Assembly (NCBI GenBank): GCA_022457155.1
Contig: JAJGOT010000137.1
Span: 616,501-680,500 of the forward strand
Direction of reading: 5' to 3'
From: Cladopsammia gracilis
Taxonomy: Eukaryota > Cnidaria > Anthozoa > Scleractinia > Dendrophylliidae
Length of the DNA: 64,000 nt
Position 1 is the first letter of the stretch. Each line of letters opens with the position of its first letter. Under the pieces are notes generated by a model that saw only the letters and a list, made by a program, of their open reading frames with translations, did no database searches and had not been told where the DNA came from. The position numbers were made by a program, and so were the translations under genes. Below are positions 11,431 to 23,641 of this stretch, piece after piece.

Positions 11431-13207
11431 TAACTGGCTCGCCGCTCTGCGGCGAGTCAGTTCTTAAAATACCCTTTTTTTTTTTTTTTTTTAACTGGCT
11501 CGTCGCTCTGCGACGAGTCAGTTCTTAAAATACCCTCTTTTTTTTTTTTTTTTTTTTTTTCTGTCGTGTCACCTGCCCCGGGAATCGATTTTGCTGCGGC
11601 CAACACCGTACCTTGTTTACTTCCGGTTTTCAGAAATGGCGTAATCAGTGATGTCGGCAACTATAATTCAAATATTTACCGTTCTAATTTCGACGGAATT
11701 GTTAAAAATTAAATCTCTGTGATTTTCGGATACGATCTATTTCTGGTAAAAGGAAAGCGAGTTGAATTTTTCTAACCAAATCATCGTTGAATAAAACACG
11801 TCCCGGCAGGTTCTCAAGCATTACTCCGTGGAGTCACGTTCAAATTCCGAACATCTCGTATTTATGTCACGCTATTTGATCGATCATGTTGATATTGTTA
11901 ATTTATTCGAAACCCCGTCACCGATTCTCCAAAATGCCTGTGTTAAAACAATCCTGATTCCTTGTAGTAGGTGGTTTCAAGGATTTTAAAGCGAAAAAAA
12001 CAATACAAAGTTCAAAGAAAAAGATATAGACCTGAAATTGCAGCCTCCTTGAAGCAGAGTGCGGAATGTAAAGCGGACTGTGGAATGTAAATGTCGACTG
12101 GACTGTGCATATTAATAGACTCTAGATTGTATATTGTGGACTCTAAAATGAAAACCGGGTGGAAAATGAGACCAAACGAGCCAGTTTCGAAGCCTAACGG
12201 GCTCCTTGTTTCTGTCGTGTCACCTGCCCCGGGAATCGATTTTGCTGCGGCCAATACCGTACCTAGTTTACTTCCGGTTTTCAGAAATCAGTGATGTCAT
12301 CGAAACGACAATTTACAATTGAAATATTTACCGTTCTAATTTCGACGGAATTGTTAAACATTAAATCGCTGTGATTTCAGAATGTGTTCTATTTCTAGTA
12401 AAAGGAAAGCGGGTTGAACTTTTCTAACCAAATCAATTGTCAAACAGTTGAGTTTAGAAAGCACGTCCCGGCAAGTCAGCTGATGAGTAAACAATTCTTA
12501 AGCATTACACCATGGAGTCACGTTGAAATTCCGAACATCTCGAATTTATGTCACGCTATGGTCGCGATCGATCATGTTGATATTGTTAATTTATTCGAAA
12601 TCCTATGACCGATTCTCCAAAATGCCTGTGTTTAAACAATCCTGATTCCTTGTAGTGGGTGGTTTCAAGGATTTTAAAGCGAAAAAAAAATGTACAAAAT
12701 TATAAACTTGTGTTTTTGCTAACAGTACCGAGCCGATTAGAGAAAAAAAAAATAGAGACCTGAAATTGTAGCCTACAAAGGGAGGGACTTTTTTTGTGAG
12801 GGGGGGGGGGGGGGGGGGGGCGGTGTGGGCAATTTTTCTGATCATGAATTTTTTCCGTCTTGATGTTGTGCAATAATTTTTTTTCGGGATTGTTCCATAC
12901 CTTTTTTCCATTGGCTCTCTGTGCATTATTTTTTTCTTTACTTTTGCTATGCAGGAATTTTTTTCTGGTAATTGCCAACGCCCCCTCCCCCCCCCCCCCC
13001 CTCCTCCCTCCCCTAACAATAAAATAATCTGTCCCTAAGGAGTGCTTGAAGCGGGCTGTGGAATGTAAATGTAAATGTAGACTGGACTGTGCGTATGAAT
13101 ATATTCTAGATTGTATACTGTGGATTGCTAATATAAAACTCTAAAATGAAAACCGGGTGAAAACTGAGACAAAACGAGCCAGTTTCGAAGCCCATCGGGC
13201 TACTTGT
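11431..13207. mobile_element. Composite insertion within tandem copy 1
   Basis: Copies 2 and 3 read CTCCTTAT-TTGCAATTATAC without a break, while copy 1 has 1.78 kb inserted there. The insert begins with two hairpin units (AACTGGCTCGCCGC…GCGGCGAGTCAGTT, from 11432 and 11493), each followed by poly-T. Two copies then follow of a block beginning TGTCGTGTCACCTGCCCCGG (11562 and 12212), ending AAACGAGCCAGTTTCGAAGC plus a small hairpin and CTACTTGT or CTCCTTGT. The tandem organisation and 3' hairpin resemble Helitron-like ends, but no Rep/helicase is present. A further G-rich element (about 12777-13040) interrupts the second block. Confidence 0.6.
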
Positions 13208-14004
13208 TTGCAATTATACAGTTTGGGGGGGGGGGGGGGTGGGGAATTGTCACGACAAACAATTATTACAAATTATTGTAAATTTTTTTAATTATTAGTG
13301 TAACTTAACAACTGTGAATTTGAAACGCAAACTTTTGTACGTCGTCTTCATCTTTAAATTTAAGGGTGTTTCATTGAAGTAAATCAATGTCAATGAAACT
13401 TTGAGAAAGAATTTTACACATCAGTAACAATGCGTGGTGAACATTTTAAAAATATCCATCGAAATGCTCCTCAGATTTCTGCAAAAGCGATTGAAATCGA
13501 AAATTGCTCAAAAATTGCACATGGAGCGATGTTTTCGGAAAAAAAAGGTAGTTCTCAAGATCGCAAAAGAAAACGTAAACCAAAGAAAATTATGGTGATG
13601 GATGGACAGCACGTCTATTTTTCTTAAGTTTCATAAAATATACCATCTCATCTGCAATTATAACCTGTCATCGATTAAAACTCCTTCGGAAGATGCTGCA
13701 ACTGTGTAGGCGATATGTGATGTCCAGCTGAGTCAAAACAAGTATCAAGCACCAATTAGCTGATTATAACGTAAAGAGATTGACTTGACTCGCACGCCGG
13801 CTTTTCTTTTCGCCCTATCGGCCCCTGATCCAGAAGGCCTGTTCACAGTCTATTGGTTTGCCAATAAATCCAAAAGTCCATACCGTGTTTATCACAGAAA
13901 GAAAGTTTGTCTGTACTTGTACAGTTATAGTGCGAAAGCGAGTGCAATATCGCCTTCGGCCGAGTTGGCTAAAATCAGGCGATATTGCGCAAGCTTGAGC
14001 ACTA

Positions 14005-14278
14005 GCTCCTCAAAAGCTCTGGAGACAGAGCTTTTGAGGTAGCAGCTCCTTCCTTGTGGAACACACTTCCACGGAATAAATTTAAACAATTACTGAAAAC
14101 GTATCGTTTTAAAATAGCTTACTAATGATATAATTTATATATTCACATAAGAAATGTCATTTGTTATAATATTTAATAACTTATAGTATATATTAGTTAG
14201 AATAGAATCTTTTTTTTATGATCATGTAAAGCGCATTAGATCATATACAAATGTATTTTGCGCTATATAAACAATAAA

Positions 14279-14337
<59 letters not shown>
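14005..14337 (+). mobile_element. LINE 3' end with (ATT)n tail
   Basis: The sequence CTTCCTTGTGGAACACACTT translates to the LWNTLP block typical of the last residues of CR1/L2-like LINE ORF2. An AT-rich 3' UTR and (ATT)n tail follow. The same insertion with the same boundary is in copy 4 (21355-21738) but not in copies 1 and 3. Confidence 0.65.
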
Positions 14338-14338
<1 letters not shown>

Positions 14339-14894
14339 ATTCAACGTATTCATAACAAATCAGTTTCCAGAAAAAATCATTGGGATATACAACCTTTTAT
14401 TCAGTAAAAAAGGCTTAATACAATATGTTACCTCGCGCTATTTCTTACACAACAAGGAGCAATAAGCATCGTCCCAAACAGCTCGCGATGATAATAATTG
14501 CCAAAGGCGAATTGTGAATAAACGGGAAAGAACGAACTGAATTCCTAGGAGTAAAAAGACTCATCTAAGGCCATCCATCTGACAAAGGAACCATATCGTA
14601 TTGATTTAAAGAACGGTTAAGTTAACGAATACAAACTGTTCGAAAGGTTTTTCGTCTATGTCGAGTTTTTTGCATGTCTCACTCTTACGATTGTAGACGA
14701 CGGGAAAATACATGACGTGAAAATTGAGTTTGTCTGAGACGAGTTTCCATCAAAAGCGATTTTTTCTCACAGTACCTATTCGGAGCTCTCCACAAATACA
14801 AGTCATTTGGATTAGAAAGTTTAATTCTTAAACAAAACAAGTGAACAATATTGATGTACTATCGATGAGTAGTCTATGACTAATCAATGCAATC

Positions 14895-14934
<40 letters not shown>

Positions 14935-16515
14935 GTAATAAAAGAACATGTTTATCCAGGATGACGTCGAAACTCAATAACAAATCAACTGATTACCCAT
15001 CGATTAGTCATCGATTACTCGTTGATTATCGGCGAAACTCAATGACCAATCAACTGATTGCCCTTCAATTACCCATTGATTACTCATTGATGTCATTGAT
15101 GTCATCGATTAGTTACGCCTGGTAAACAGTTCAATTTAAAAGCAAATCAAATTGAACAAACATACGGCGACCTGAAGACCTGAAGAGAGCAGCGAAAATT
15201 AAGTCTGAGAGAACTGTAGCGAGGACAGTAAGTCTTTACAAAAATTCACAGTATAAGGACTCAATAAACGTTTAAATATCGTTACCTGTAGTTTATGTGG
15301 CTTTTTAGTCCCTTCTTCAGAACTAAATTTTCAAACATTGAGGTACGAGCTGATTCGATTGCTGTTGTTTACAAACTTACTCGTTTCAGCTCCTATAGCC
15401 GTAACGCCGAGATCGTTAGCTTCAATCCGCTTAAAACAAAGAGCAGAAACATTTCTAAGAAGTATCAAGACTATATCATATTCCAGAGGTGACTATAAGA
15501 CGTTTTTCAAAAATTGTGCTCCTTCATTCACTGCGTGTCGAGCGGTTGAAACTTTGAACTAGCTTTCATTCAGCTTTGCCAAGAAGCGACCTGGACGGGA
15601 CGTCTGAGAATCAGGCTGGGCTTTTCCGCTCTGCTTTGGTAGCCGTGTGTTTAAAGACACGAAACACTTGTCACAAAGGGATTTTCTGCTATTCCCCGTA
15701 TAAAACTCTCAGTTTGTGTAAGCTTGATTTTAGCGTGGCAAAATTTTCAATCGATGCTTGTTGTGTAAGAAATGGCGCGAGGTAAAATGATGTAGTAAGC
15801 CTTTTTACTGAAAAAAAGTTCATATATTTGGATGACTTGATATCAATCTGTTGAATTATAAAACAGTTGTACTTCTCAAGCTTATTTAACAAACACAGGA
15901 ACACCGTGAAACAACCGTTTCAATAATGGATAAAAACGGCAAAAACAGCGAGCAAAAACGTGCGGGCATAAGCCATAAGTGTTATTGTAATATCCAAACA
16001 GAAAATAAATCGTCCATTTTTTTGTCAGATCTCTGCCAATTATGATATCACTTGCCGTATGACAGAGAACGGTCAGTTGTCTAGCTTTCCCTACCGTTAA
16101 AAAGTATAACGTTTTTTATGCGCCACTTATGATAAACCGTCCTTTCTAGGACCTCTACTTGATCAGCCGTACGTAAACAACCAAGTCGCCATGACATGTT
16201 CACGATCGATTTTGTCGTCGTGCAGCCATCAGCAAGAAGTCATGAAACTATCCCGACTCGAGCTTGAAAACGAGGGCATGTTGGGTACTAGTTTTCCGGT
16301 CGAGAGGTGCCCCTGAAAAAAGCGAGAGGGGAGGTCAGATGGCAGACCACGACGGAAAATTCTCAAATTTCGAGGCTGGTTAGACAAAAGGACCCAACAC
16401 CAAACACCAGCCACAAGATACCAGATTAGGATCGCGTTCTCCTTTCCGTCGAACACAACATTGTAGTCGCTTGTGGAAACTTGTGAATGATTTATCTTTT
16501 TCCCCCCAAATTTAG

Positions 16516-16611
16516 GTGTGCAAACACCTCCAAGAAAACAACAAGAAGTTGTCAAACATCGTAAAGCGGGTGCTACAGCTAAGGTGATGGGTGATGTCCA
16601 ACCGACTAAAG
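16516..16611 (+). CDS. Roco-Death gene, 96-nt cassette exon, copy 2
   Basis: The acceptor CCAAATTTAG ends at 16515 and the donor GTATGC starts at 16612; phase 1-1, open. It is identical in peptide to copy 1 except Ala to Glu after VQTPPRKQQ. Flanking intron sequence is also duplicated. Use in mRNA is inferred from intact splice sites and frame. Confidence 0.68.
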
Positions 16612-18602
16612 GTATGCTTCATATCCAGTATGCCATTGCTTTTATTTAAATCCATAACGTATAACAGAACTACAATGTGAAACCCGGTAAAAATTTAAAA
16701 AGGCCGTTTATCGGTTCTTATTTGCGTCATGGAACGCATAAGGCTTAAAAATAGAAGGCTTGTACAAATACCCATAAGACTGGTGTGACTGCAGCACAGG
16801 CTTACCACCCTCCATGTGAGTGCTGCTCCTTATTTGCAATTATACAGTTTGGGGGGGGGGGGGGGGTGGGGAATTGTCACGACAAACAATTATTACAAAT
16901 TATTGTAAACTTTTTTAATTATTAGTGTAACTTAACAACTGTGAATTTGAAACGCAAACTTTTGTACGTCGTCTTCATCTTTAAATTTAAGGGTGTTTCA
17001 TTGAAGTAAATCAATGTCAATGAAACTTTGAGAAATAATTTTACACATCAGTAACAATGCGTGGTGAACTTTTTAAAAATATCCATCGAAATGTTCCTCA
17101 GATTTCTGCAAAAGCGATTGAAATCGAAAATTGCTCAAAAATTGCACATGGAGCGATGTTAGGAAAAAAAGGTAGTTCTCAAGATCGCAAAAGTAAACGT
17201 AAACCAAAAAAAATTATGGTGATGGATGGACAGCACGTCTATTTTTCTTAAGTTTCATAAAATATACCATCTCATCTTCAATTATAACGTGTCATCGATA
17301 AAAACTCCTTCGGAAGATGCTGCAACTGTGTAGGCGATATGTGATGTCCAGCTGACTCATAGCAAGTATCAAGCACCAATTAGCTGATTATAACTTAAAG
17401 AGATTGACTTGACTCGCAGGCCGGCTTTTCTTTTCGCCCTATCGGGCCCCGATCCCGAAGGCCTGTTCACAGTCTACTGGTTTGCCAATAGATCCAAACG
17501 TCCATACCGTGTTTATCAGAGAAAGAAAGTTTGTCTGTACTTGTACAGTTATAGTGCGAAAGCGAGTGCAATATCGCCTTCGGCCGAGTTGGCGAAAATC
17601 AGGCGATATTGCGCAGGCCTGAGCACTATAACTGTTTTATAATTCAACGCATTGATAACAAATCAGTTTCCAGCAAAAAATCATTGGGATATACAACCTT
17701 TTATTCAGTAGAAAGGCTTACTACAATATGTTACCTCGCGCTATTTCTTACACAACAAGCAGCAACAAGCATCGTCCCAAACAGCTCGCGATGATAATAA
17801 TTGGCAAAGGCGAATTGTGGTTAAACGGGGAAAGAACGAACTGAATTCCTAGGAGTAAAAAGACTCATCTAAGGCCATCCATCTGACAAAGGAACCATAT
17901 CGTATTGATTTAAAGAACGGTTAAGTTAACGAATACAAACTGTTCGAAAGGTTTTTCGTCTATGTCGAGTTTTTTGCATGTCTCACTCTTACGATTGTAG
18001 ACGACGGGAAAATATATGACGTGAAAATTTTCGACGAGTTTGTCTGAGACGAGTTTCCATCAAAGGCGATTTTTTTTTTCTCACAGTACCTATTCGGATC
18101 TCTCAACAAATACAAGTCATTTGGATTAAAAAGTTTAATTCCCAAGCAAAAAAAGTAAACAATATTGATGTACTGTCGAAGATTAATCAATGACATCAAT
18201 GACTAATCAATGCAATCAATGAATAATCGATGCCTGAAAATTTTGTGGCCATCGATTAGTCATCGATTACTCGTTGATTGTCGGCGAAACTCCATTACCA
18301 ATCAACTGATTACCCATCAATTACCCATTGATTACTCATTGATGTCATTGATGTCATCGATTAGTTATACGCCTGGTAAAAAGTTCAATTCAAAAGCAAA
18401 TGAAATTGAACAAACACACGGCTACCTGAAGAGAGCAGCGAAAGGTCTGTGAGAACTGCAGCGAGGACAGTAAGTCTTTACATTAATTCACAGTGTAAGA
18501 ACTCAATTATTGTTACCTGTAGTTTATGTGGCTGTTTAGTCCCTTCTATCAGCACTAAATTTTTAAACATTGAGGTACGAGCTGATTCGATTGCTGTTGC
18601 TT

Positions 18603-18700
18603 AGGCCATCCCCATAAAATGTTTCGTTTCCCATCGCCCGACCGACCCATTTTTTTGGAAAGTAAAAAAAAAAAAGGTACACTGTCTGACAACATTTCAT
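18603..18700 (-). mobile_element. Partial AGGCCATCCCC-type element
   Basis: AGGCCATCCCCATAAAATGT followed by TCGTTTCCCATCGCCCGACC matches, inverted, the right end of the complete element at 58572-58938. Only one end is present. It lies at the junction where copy 3 departs from copies 1 and 2. Confidence 0.7.
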
Positions 18701-19605
18701 ATATCTCTCAGCATTGCATACTTGGAAACAAAGGTTTTATTTAACAGCATTGTGTATCAACTGGAACAAAAACTGACAGGCACAGGGGGAAGAGAAAAAT
18801 GCGCGAATTACTGTGCATTAAAAGAAAGACAGCCTGAAAAGCGAAAAAATATTAAACGTTTTTTTGTGCCCTAACACTTTCCTGACACTAATTTTTTGTA
18901 AGACGTATTGTCCTCGCTCCAGTTCTTTCAGACTTTTCGTAGTCTAGCCTGACTCACTAGGGAGCGACCTCTGAACGTCTGTGAATCAGGCTAGACGTTT
19001 CACCGCTCTACTTAGGTAGCCGTGTGTTTGTTCTGTTTGTTTTAATTCTGAGTTGAACCTTTTCAAGACACGAAACACTTGTCACAAAAGGATTTTCTGC
19101 TATTCCCCGTATAAAACTCTCAGTTTGTGTAAGCTTGATTTTAGCGTGGCAAAATTTTCATTCGATGCTTGTTGTGTAAAAAATGGCGCGAGGTAAAATG
19201 ATGTAGTAAGCCTTTTTACTGAAAAAAAGTTCATTTATTTGGATGACTTGATATCAATCTGTTGAATTATAAAACAGTTATACTTCTCAAGCTTATTAAA
19301 CAAACACAGGAAAACCGTGAAGCAACCGTTTTAATAAAGGATAAAAACGGCAAAAACAGCGAGCACAAACGTGCGGGCATAAGCCGTAAGTGTTATTGTA
19401 ATATCCAAACAGAAAATAAATCGTCCATTTTTTTGTCAGATCTCTGCCAATTATCATATTACTTTCCGTATGACATAGAACGGTCAGTTGTCTAGCTTTC
19501 CCTACCGTTAAAAAGTATAACGTTTTTTTATGCACCACTTATGATGAACCGTCCTTTCTTGGACCTCTACTTGATCAGCCGTACGTAAACAACCAAGTCG
19601 CCATG

Positions 19606-19886
19606 TAATATATCAAACATGAGACACAGTGTTTCATCAGATTTCCAAATACCGCGAAGTGGGTTGAAAAACGAGGCGCAGCCGAGTTTTTTTAACCCAC
19701 TTCAAGGTGTTTGGAAATCTGATGAAACACTGTGTCTAATGTTTGATATTACTTCTCAAACAAAATGATTTTAGAAGGAGAAATTAAGGATGCAAAAATG
19801 AGGAGTGTTTCATCTGATTTCCAAACACTCATTAAACATTAATTTCCTTTGTATTTTCGTCATGAATTATTAATGAGTTTGAGAAG
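19606..19886. mobile_element. MITE insertion with long palindrome
   Basis: Tandem copies 1 and 2 keep the empty site (CGCCATG-ACATGTTCAC), so the 281-bp insert is defined exactly. Its left part, 19606-19753, is a near-perfect inverted repeat: CAGTGTTTCATCAGATTTCC pairs with GGAAATCTGATGAAACACTG. The outer ends ACTTCTCAAAC (about 19750) and GTTTGAGAAG (19877-19886) also pair. Confidence 0.85.
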
Positions 19887-20240
19887 ACATGTTCATCGAT
19901 CGATGTTGTCGTCAAACCTCTGCCAGGCTTCATTTCTCTTGCCATGCAGCCAACAGCAAGAAGTCATGAAACTATCCCCGAGTCGAGCTTGAAAACGAGG
20001 GCATGTTGGGTACTAGTTTTCCGGTCGAGAGGTGCCCCTGAAAAAAGCGAGAGGGAAGGTCAGATGGCAGACCACGACGGAAAATTCTCAAATTTCAAGG
20101 CTGGTTAGACAAAAGGACCCAACACCAAACACCAGCCACAGGATACCAGATTAGGATTGCGTTCTCCTTTCCGTCGAACACAACATTGTAGTCGCTTGTG
20201 GAAACTTGTGAATGATTTATCTTTTTCCCTCCAAATTTAG

Positions 20241-20336
20241 GTGTGCAAACACCTCCAAGAAAACAACAAGAAGTTGTCAAACATCGTAAAGCAGGTGCTA
20301 CAGCTAAGGTGATGGGTGATGTCCAACCGACTAAAG
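20241..20336 (+). CDS. Roco-Death gene, 96-nt cassette exon, copy 3
   Basis: The acceptor CCAAATTTAG ends at 20240 and the donor GTATGC starts at 20337; phase 1-1, open. The peptide equals copy 2. Confidence 0.68.
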
Positions 20337-21354
20337 GTATGCTTCATATCCAGTATGCCATTGCTTTTATTTAAATCCATAACGTATAACAGAACTACAA
20401 TGTGAAACGCAGTAAAAATTTAAAAAGGCCGTTTATCGGTTCTTATTTGCGTCATGGAACGCATAAGGCTTAAAAATAGAAGGCTTGTACAAATACCCAT
20501 AAGACTGGTGTGACTGCAGCACAGGCTTACCACCCTCCATGCGAGTGCTGCTCCTTATTTGCAATTATACAGTTTGGGGGGGGGGGGGGTGAAAAATTGT
20601 CACGACAAACAATTATTTCCTGTGTTTGTGTAAACTTTTTTAATTATTAGTGTAACTTAACAACTGTGAATTTGAAACGCAAACTTTTGTACGTCGTCTT
20701 CATCTTTAAATTTAAGGGTGTTTCATTGAAGTAAATCAATGTCAATGAAACTTTGAGAAAGAATTTTACACATCAGTAAGCAGGCGTGGTGAACATTTTA
20801 AAAATATCCATCGAAATGCTCCTCAGATTTCTGCAAAAGCGATTGAAATCGAAAATTGCTCAAAAATTGCAAATGGAGCGATGTTAGGAAAAAAAAGGTA
20901 GTTCTCAAGATCGCAAAAGAAAACGTAAACCAAAGAAAATTATGGTGATGGATGGACAGCACGTCTATTTTTCTTAAGTTTCATAAAATATACTATCTCA
21001 TCTGCAATTATAACCTGTCATCGATAAAAACTCCTTCGGAAGATGCTGCAACTGTGTAGGCGATATGTGATGTCCAGCTGACTCAAAGCAAGTATCAAGC
21101 ACCAATTAGCTGATTATAACGTAAAGAGATTGACTTGACTCGCACGCCGGCTTTTCTTTTCGCCCTATCGGCCCCTGATCCTGAAGGCCTGTTCACAGTC
21201 TATTGGTTTGCCAATAAATCCAAAAGTCCATACCGTGTTTATCACAGAAAGAAAGTTTGTCTGTACTTGTACAGTTATAGTGCAAAAGCGAGTGCAATAT
21301 CGCCTTCGGCCGAGTTGGCTAAAATCAGGCGATATTGCGCAAGCTTGAGCACTA

Positions 21355-21652
21355 GCTCCTCAAAAGCTCTGGAGACAGAGCTTTTGAGGTAGCAGCTCCT
21401 TCCTTGTGGAACACACTTCCACGGAATATAAGGGATGAATCATCTATAAATAAATTTAAACAATTACTGAAAACGTATCTTTTTAAAATAGCTTACTAAT
21501 GATATAATTTATATATTCACATAAGAAATGTCATTTGTTATAATATTTAATAACTTATAGTATATATTAGTTAGAATAGAATCTTTTTTTTATGATCATG
21601 TAAAGCGCATTAGATCATATACAAATGTATTTTGCGCTATATAAACAATGAA

Positions 21653-21738
<86 letters not shown>
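21355..21738 (+). mobile_element. LINE 3' end with long (ATT)n tail
   Basis: Counterpart of 14005-14337, slightly more complete: WNTLPRNIRDESSINKFKQL can be read before the stop. It ends in about 84 bp of ATT repeats (21655-21738), which produce a poly-isoleucine pseudo-ORF. Confidence 0.7.
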
Positions 21739-21739
<1 letters not shown>

Positions 21740-22796
21740 ATTCAACGTATTCAAAACAAATCAGTTTCCAGAAAAAAATCATTGGGATATACAACCTTTT
21801 ATTCAGTAAAAAAGAAGGCTTAATACAATATGTTACCTCGCGCTATTTCTTACACAACAAGGAGCAATAAGCATCGTCCCAAACAGCTCGCGATGATAAT
21901 AATTGCCAAAGGCGAATTGTGAATAAACGGGAAAGAACGAACTGAATTCCTAGGAGTAAAAAGACTCATCTAAGGCCATCCATCTGACAAAGGAACCATA
22001 TCGTATTGATTTAAAGAACGGTTAAGTTAACGAATACAAACTGTTCGAAAGGTTTTTCGTCTATGTCGAGTTTTTTTGCATGTCTCACTCTTACGATTGT
22101 AGACGACGGGAAAATACATGACGTGAATATTTTGGACGAGTTTGTCTGAGACGAGTTTCCATCAAAGGCGATTTTTTTTTCTCACAGTACCTATTCGGAT
22201 CTCTCAACAAATACAAAGACCTCGGAACCTCTGTGAATCAGGCTAGACGTTTCACCGCTCTGCTCAGGTAGCCGTGTGTTTGTTGTTTGTTTTAATTCTG
22301 AGTGGAACCTTTTCAAGTCACGAAACACTTGTCACAAAGGGATTTTCTGCTATACCACGTATAAAACTCTCAGTTTGTGTAAGCTTGATTTTAGCGTGGC
22401 AAAATTTTCAATCGATGCTTGTTGTGTAAGAAATGGCGCGAGGTAAAATGATGTAGTAAGCCTTTTTACTGAAAAACAGTTCATATATTTGGATGACTTG
22501 TTATCAATCTGTTGAATTATAAAACAGTTATACTTCTCAAGCTTATTTAACAAACACAGGAAAACCGTGAAGCAACCGTTTCAATAATGAATGAAAACGG
22601 CAAAAACAGCGAGCAAAAACGTGCGGGCATAAGCCATAAGTGTTATTGTTAGATCCAAACAGAAAATCAATCGTCAACTTTTTTGTCAGATCTCTGCCAA
22701 TTATCATATCACTTGTGTTCTCCTTTCCGTCGAGCACAACATTGTAGTCGCTTGTGGAAACTTGTGAATCATTTATCTTTTTCCCTCCAAATTTAG

Positions 22797-22892
22797 GTGT
22801 GCAAACACCTCCAAGAAGAAAACAAGCACTTGTCAAACATCGTAAAGCAGGTGCTACAGCTGAGGTGATGAGTGATGTCCAACCGACTAAAG
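22797..22892 (+). CDS. Roco-Death gene, 96-nt cassette exon, copy 4 (most diverged)
   Basis: The acceptor CCAAATTTAG ends at 22796 and the donor GTATGC starts at 22893; phase 1-1, open. The peptide differs from the other copies (VQTPPRRKQALVKHRKAG, then ATAEVMSDVQPTK). It is the last cassette before the Death-domain exon. Confidence 0.68.
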
Positions 22893-23641
22893 GTATGCTT
22901 CAAACCCAGCATGCCATTGCTTTTATTTAAATTCATAACGTATAACAGAAGTACAATGTCAAACCCGGTAAAATTTAAAAAGGCCTTTTATCGGTTCTTA
23001 TTTGCGCCATGGAACGCATAAGGCTTAAAAATAAAAGGCTTGTACAAATACCCATAAGACTGGTGTGATTGCAGCACAGGCTTACCACCCTCCATTTGAG
23101 TGGTGCTCCGTCTGTGCTTTAAGGAATTTGCCATTGTTGATTTGGGAGGGGGGGGGGGGGGATGAAAAATTGTCACAGTAACTGATGACAGAGAATTCCT
23201 TAGTGACAAGTGTTTCGTGTCTTAAAAACCAGGTGTAACTGATCGATGATTAATGACATCAAAGAGTTATCGATGGGTAATCAACTGATTAGTCATTGAT
23301 TATCGCCGGTGGTGTTTTTGCACGTCCGTCGTCGCTTGGCTGAGATTTCTCTTCGTCAGCACCAGAATGCACATACTGCAGACCGCTCCTCTTTTCCAGA
23401 ATCGCTAGTTTGACTGAATGAGGTGCGTAATCCAACGAGAAATCGGTAAAATTGACTGGAAGTTATTCATGTGCTTTTACGTTCTCGTTCTGCAACAAGA
23501 GTGTCAGCAAAATTTCTATATTACGTTCTGCACCGGCGTTATTATTTTTCGGAGAAAAGTATGTTTGTTTGTTTTCTTGCTTGTGTAATCACTTTTAAAG
23601 GATTTCTTTCTAATGCCTCTTTTTTATTATTATTTTATCAG

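Larger units (their letters stand above)
13208..16833 (+). repeat. Tandem cassette copy 2
   Basis: Starts TTGCAATTATACAGTTT with a poly-G tract. It contains the dead 81-nt exon relic (about 13.68 kb), a LINE 3' end and (ATT)n tract, the right half of the fold-back element and the 96-nt exon at 16516. The stretch from about 14.47 to 16.83 kb follows 9.07-11.43 kb almost base for base, so the duplication is recent. Confidence 0.9.
16834..20558 (+). repeat. Tandem cassette copy 3
   Basis: Same landmarks as copy 2 but without the LINE 3' end. It carries instead one end of the AGGCCATCCCC element (18603-18700) and a 281-bp MITE (19606-19886). Parts seen in copies 1-2 are deleted or replaced near 18.6-19.0 kb. 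Confidence 0.88.
20559..23165 (+). repeat. Tandem cassette copy 4 (truncated)
   Basis: Starts TTGCAATTATACAGTTT with a poly-G tract and contains the dead 81-nt exon relic, the LINE 3' end with a long (ATT)n, and the 96-nt exon at 22797. The middle is deleted: sequence equivalent to most of the fold-back region and beyond is missing around 22.2 kb, and a further part before the exon is lost near 22.72 kb. It ends near another poly-G tract at 23.15 kb. Confidence 0.85.

Noticed and set aside
12603..13019. ORF with GGGGGGG/PPPPPPP runs
   Set aside because: Produced by poly-G and poly-C tracts of a small inserted element.
13680..13740. Further functional copies of the 81-nt exon (also near 17.30 and 21.03 kb)
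   Set aside because: The acceptor region is deleted and an in-frame TAG is present in all three; they are exon relics.
9934..15562. Identical ORFs at 9934-10158 and 15338-15562
   Set aside because: Identity reflects recent duplication of non-coding intron sequence, not conservation; the peptide has no recognisable features.
21632..21823. Poly-isoleucine ORF
   Set aside because: It is translation of the (ATT)n tail of a LINE fragment.
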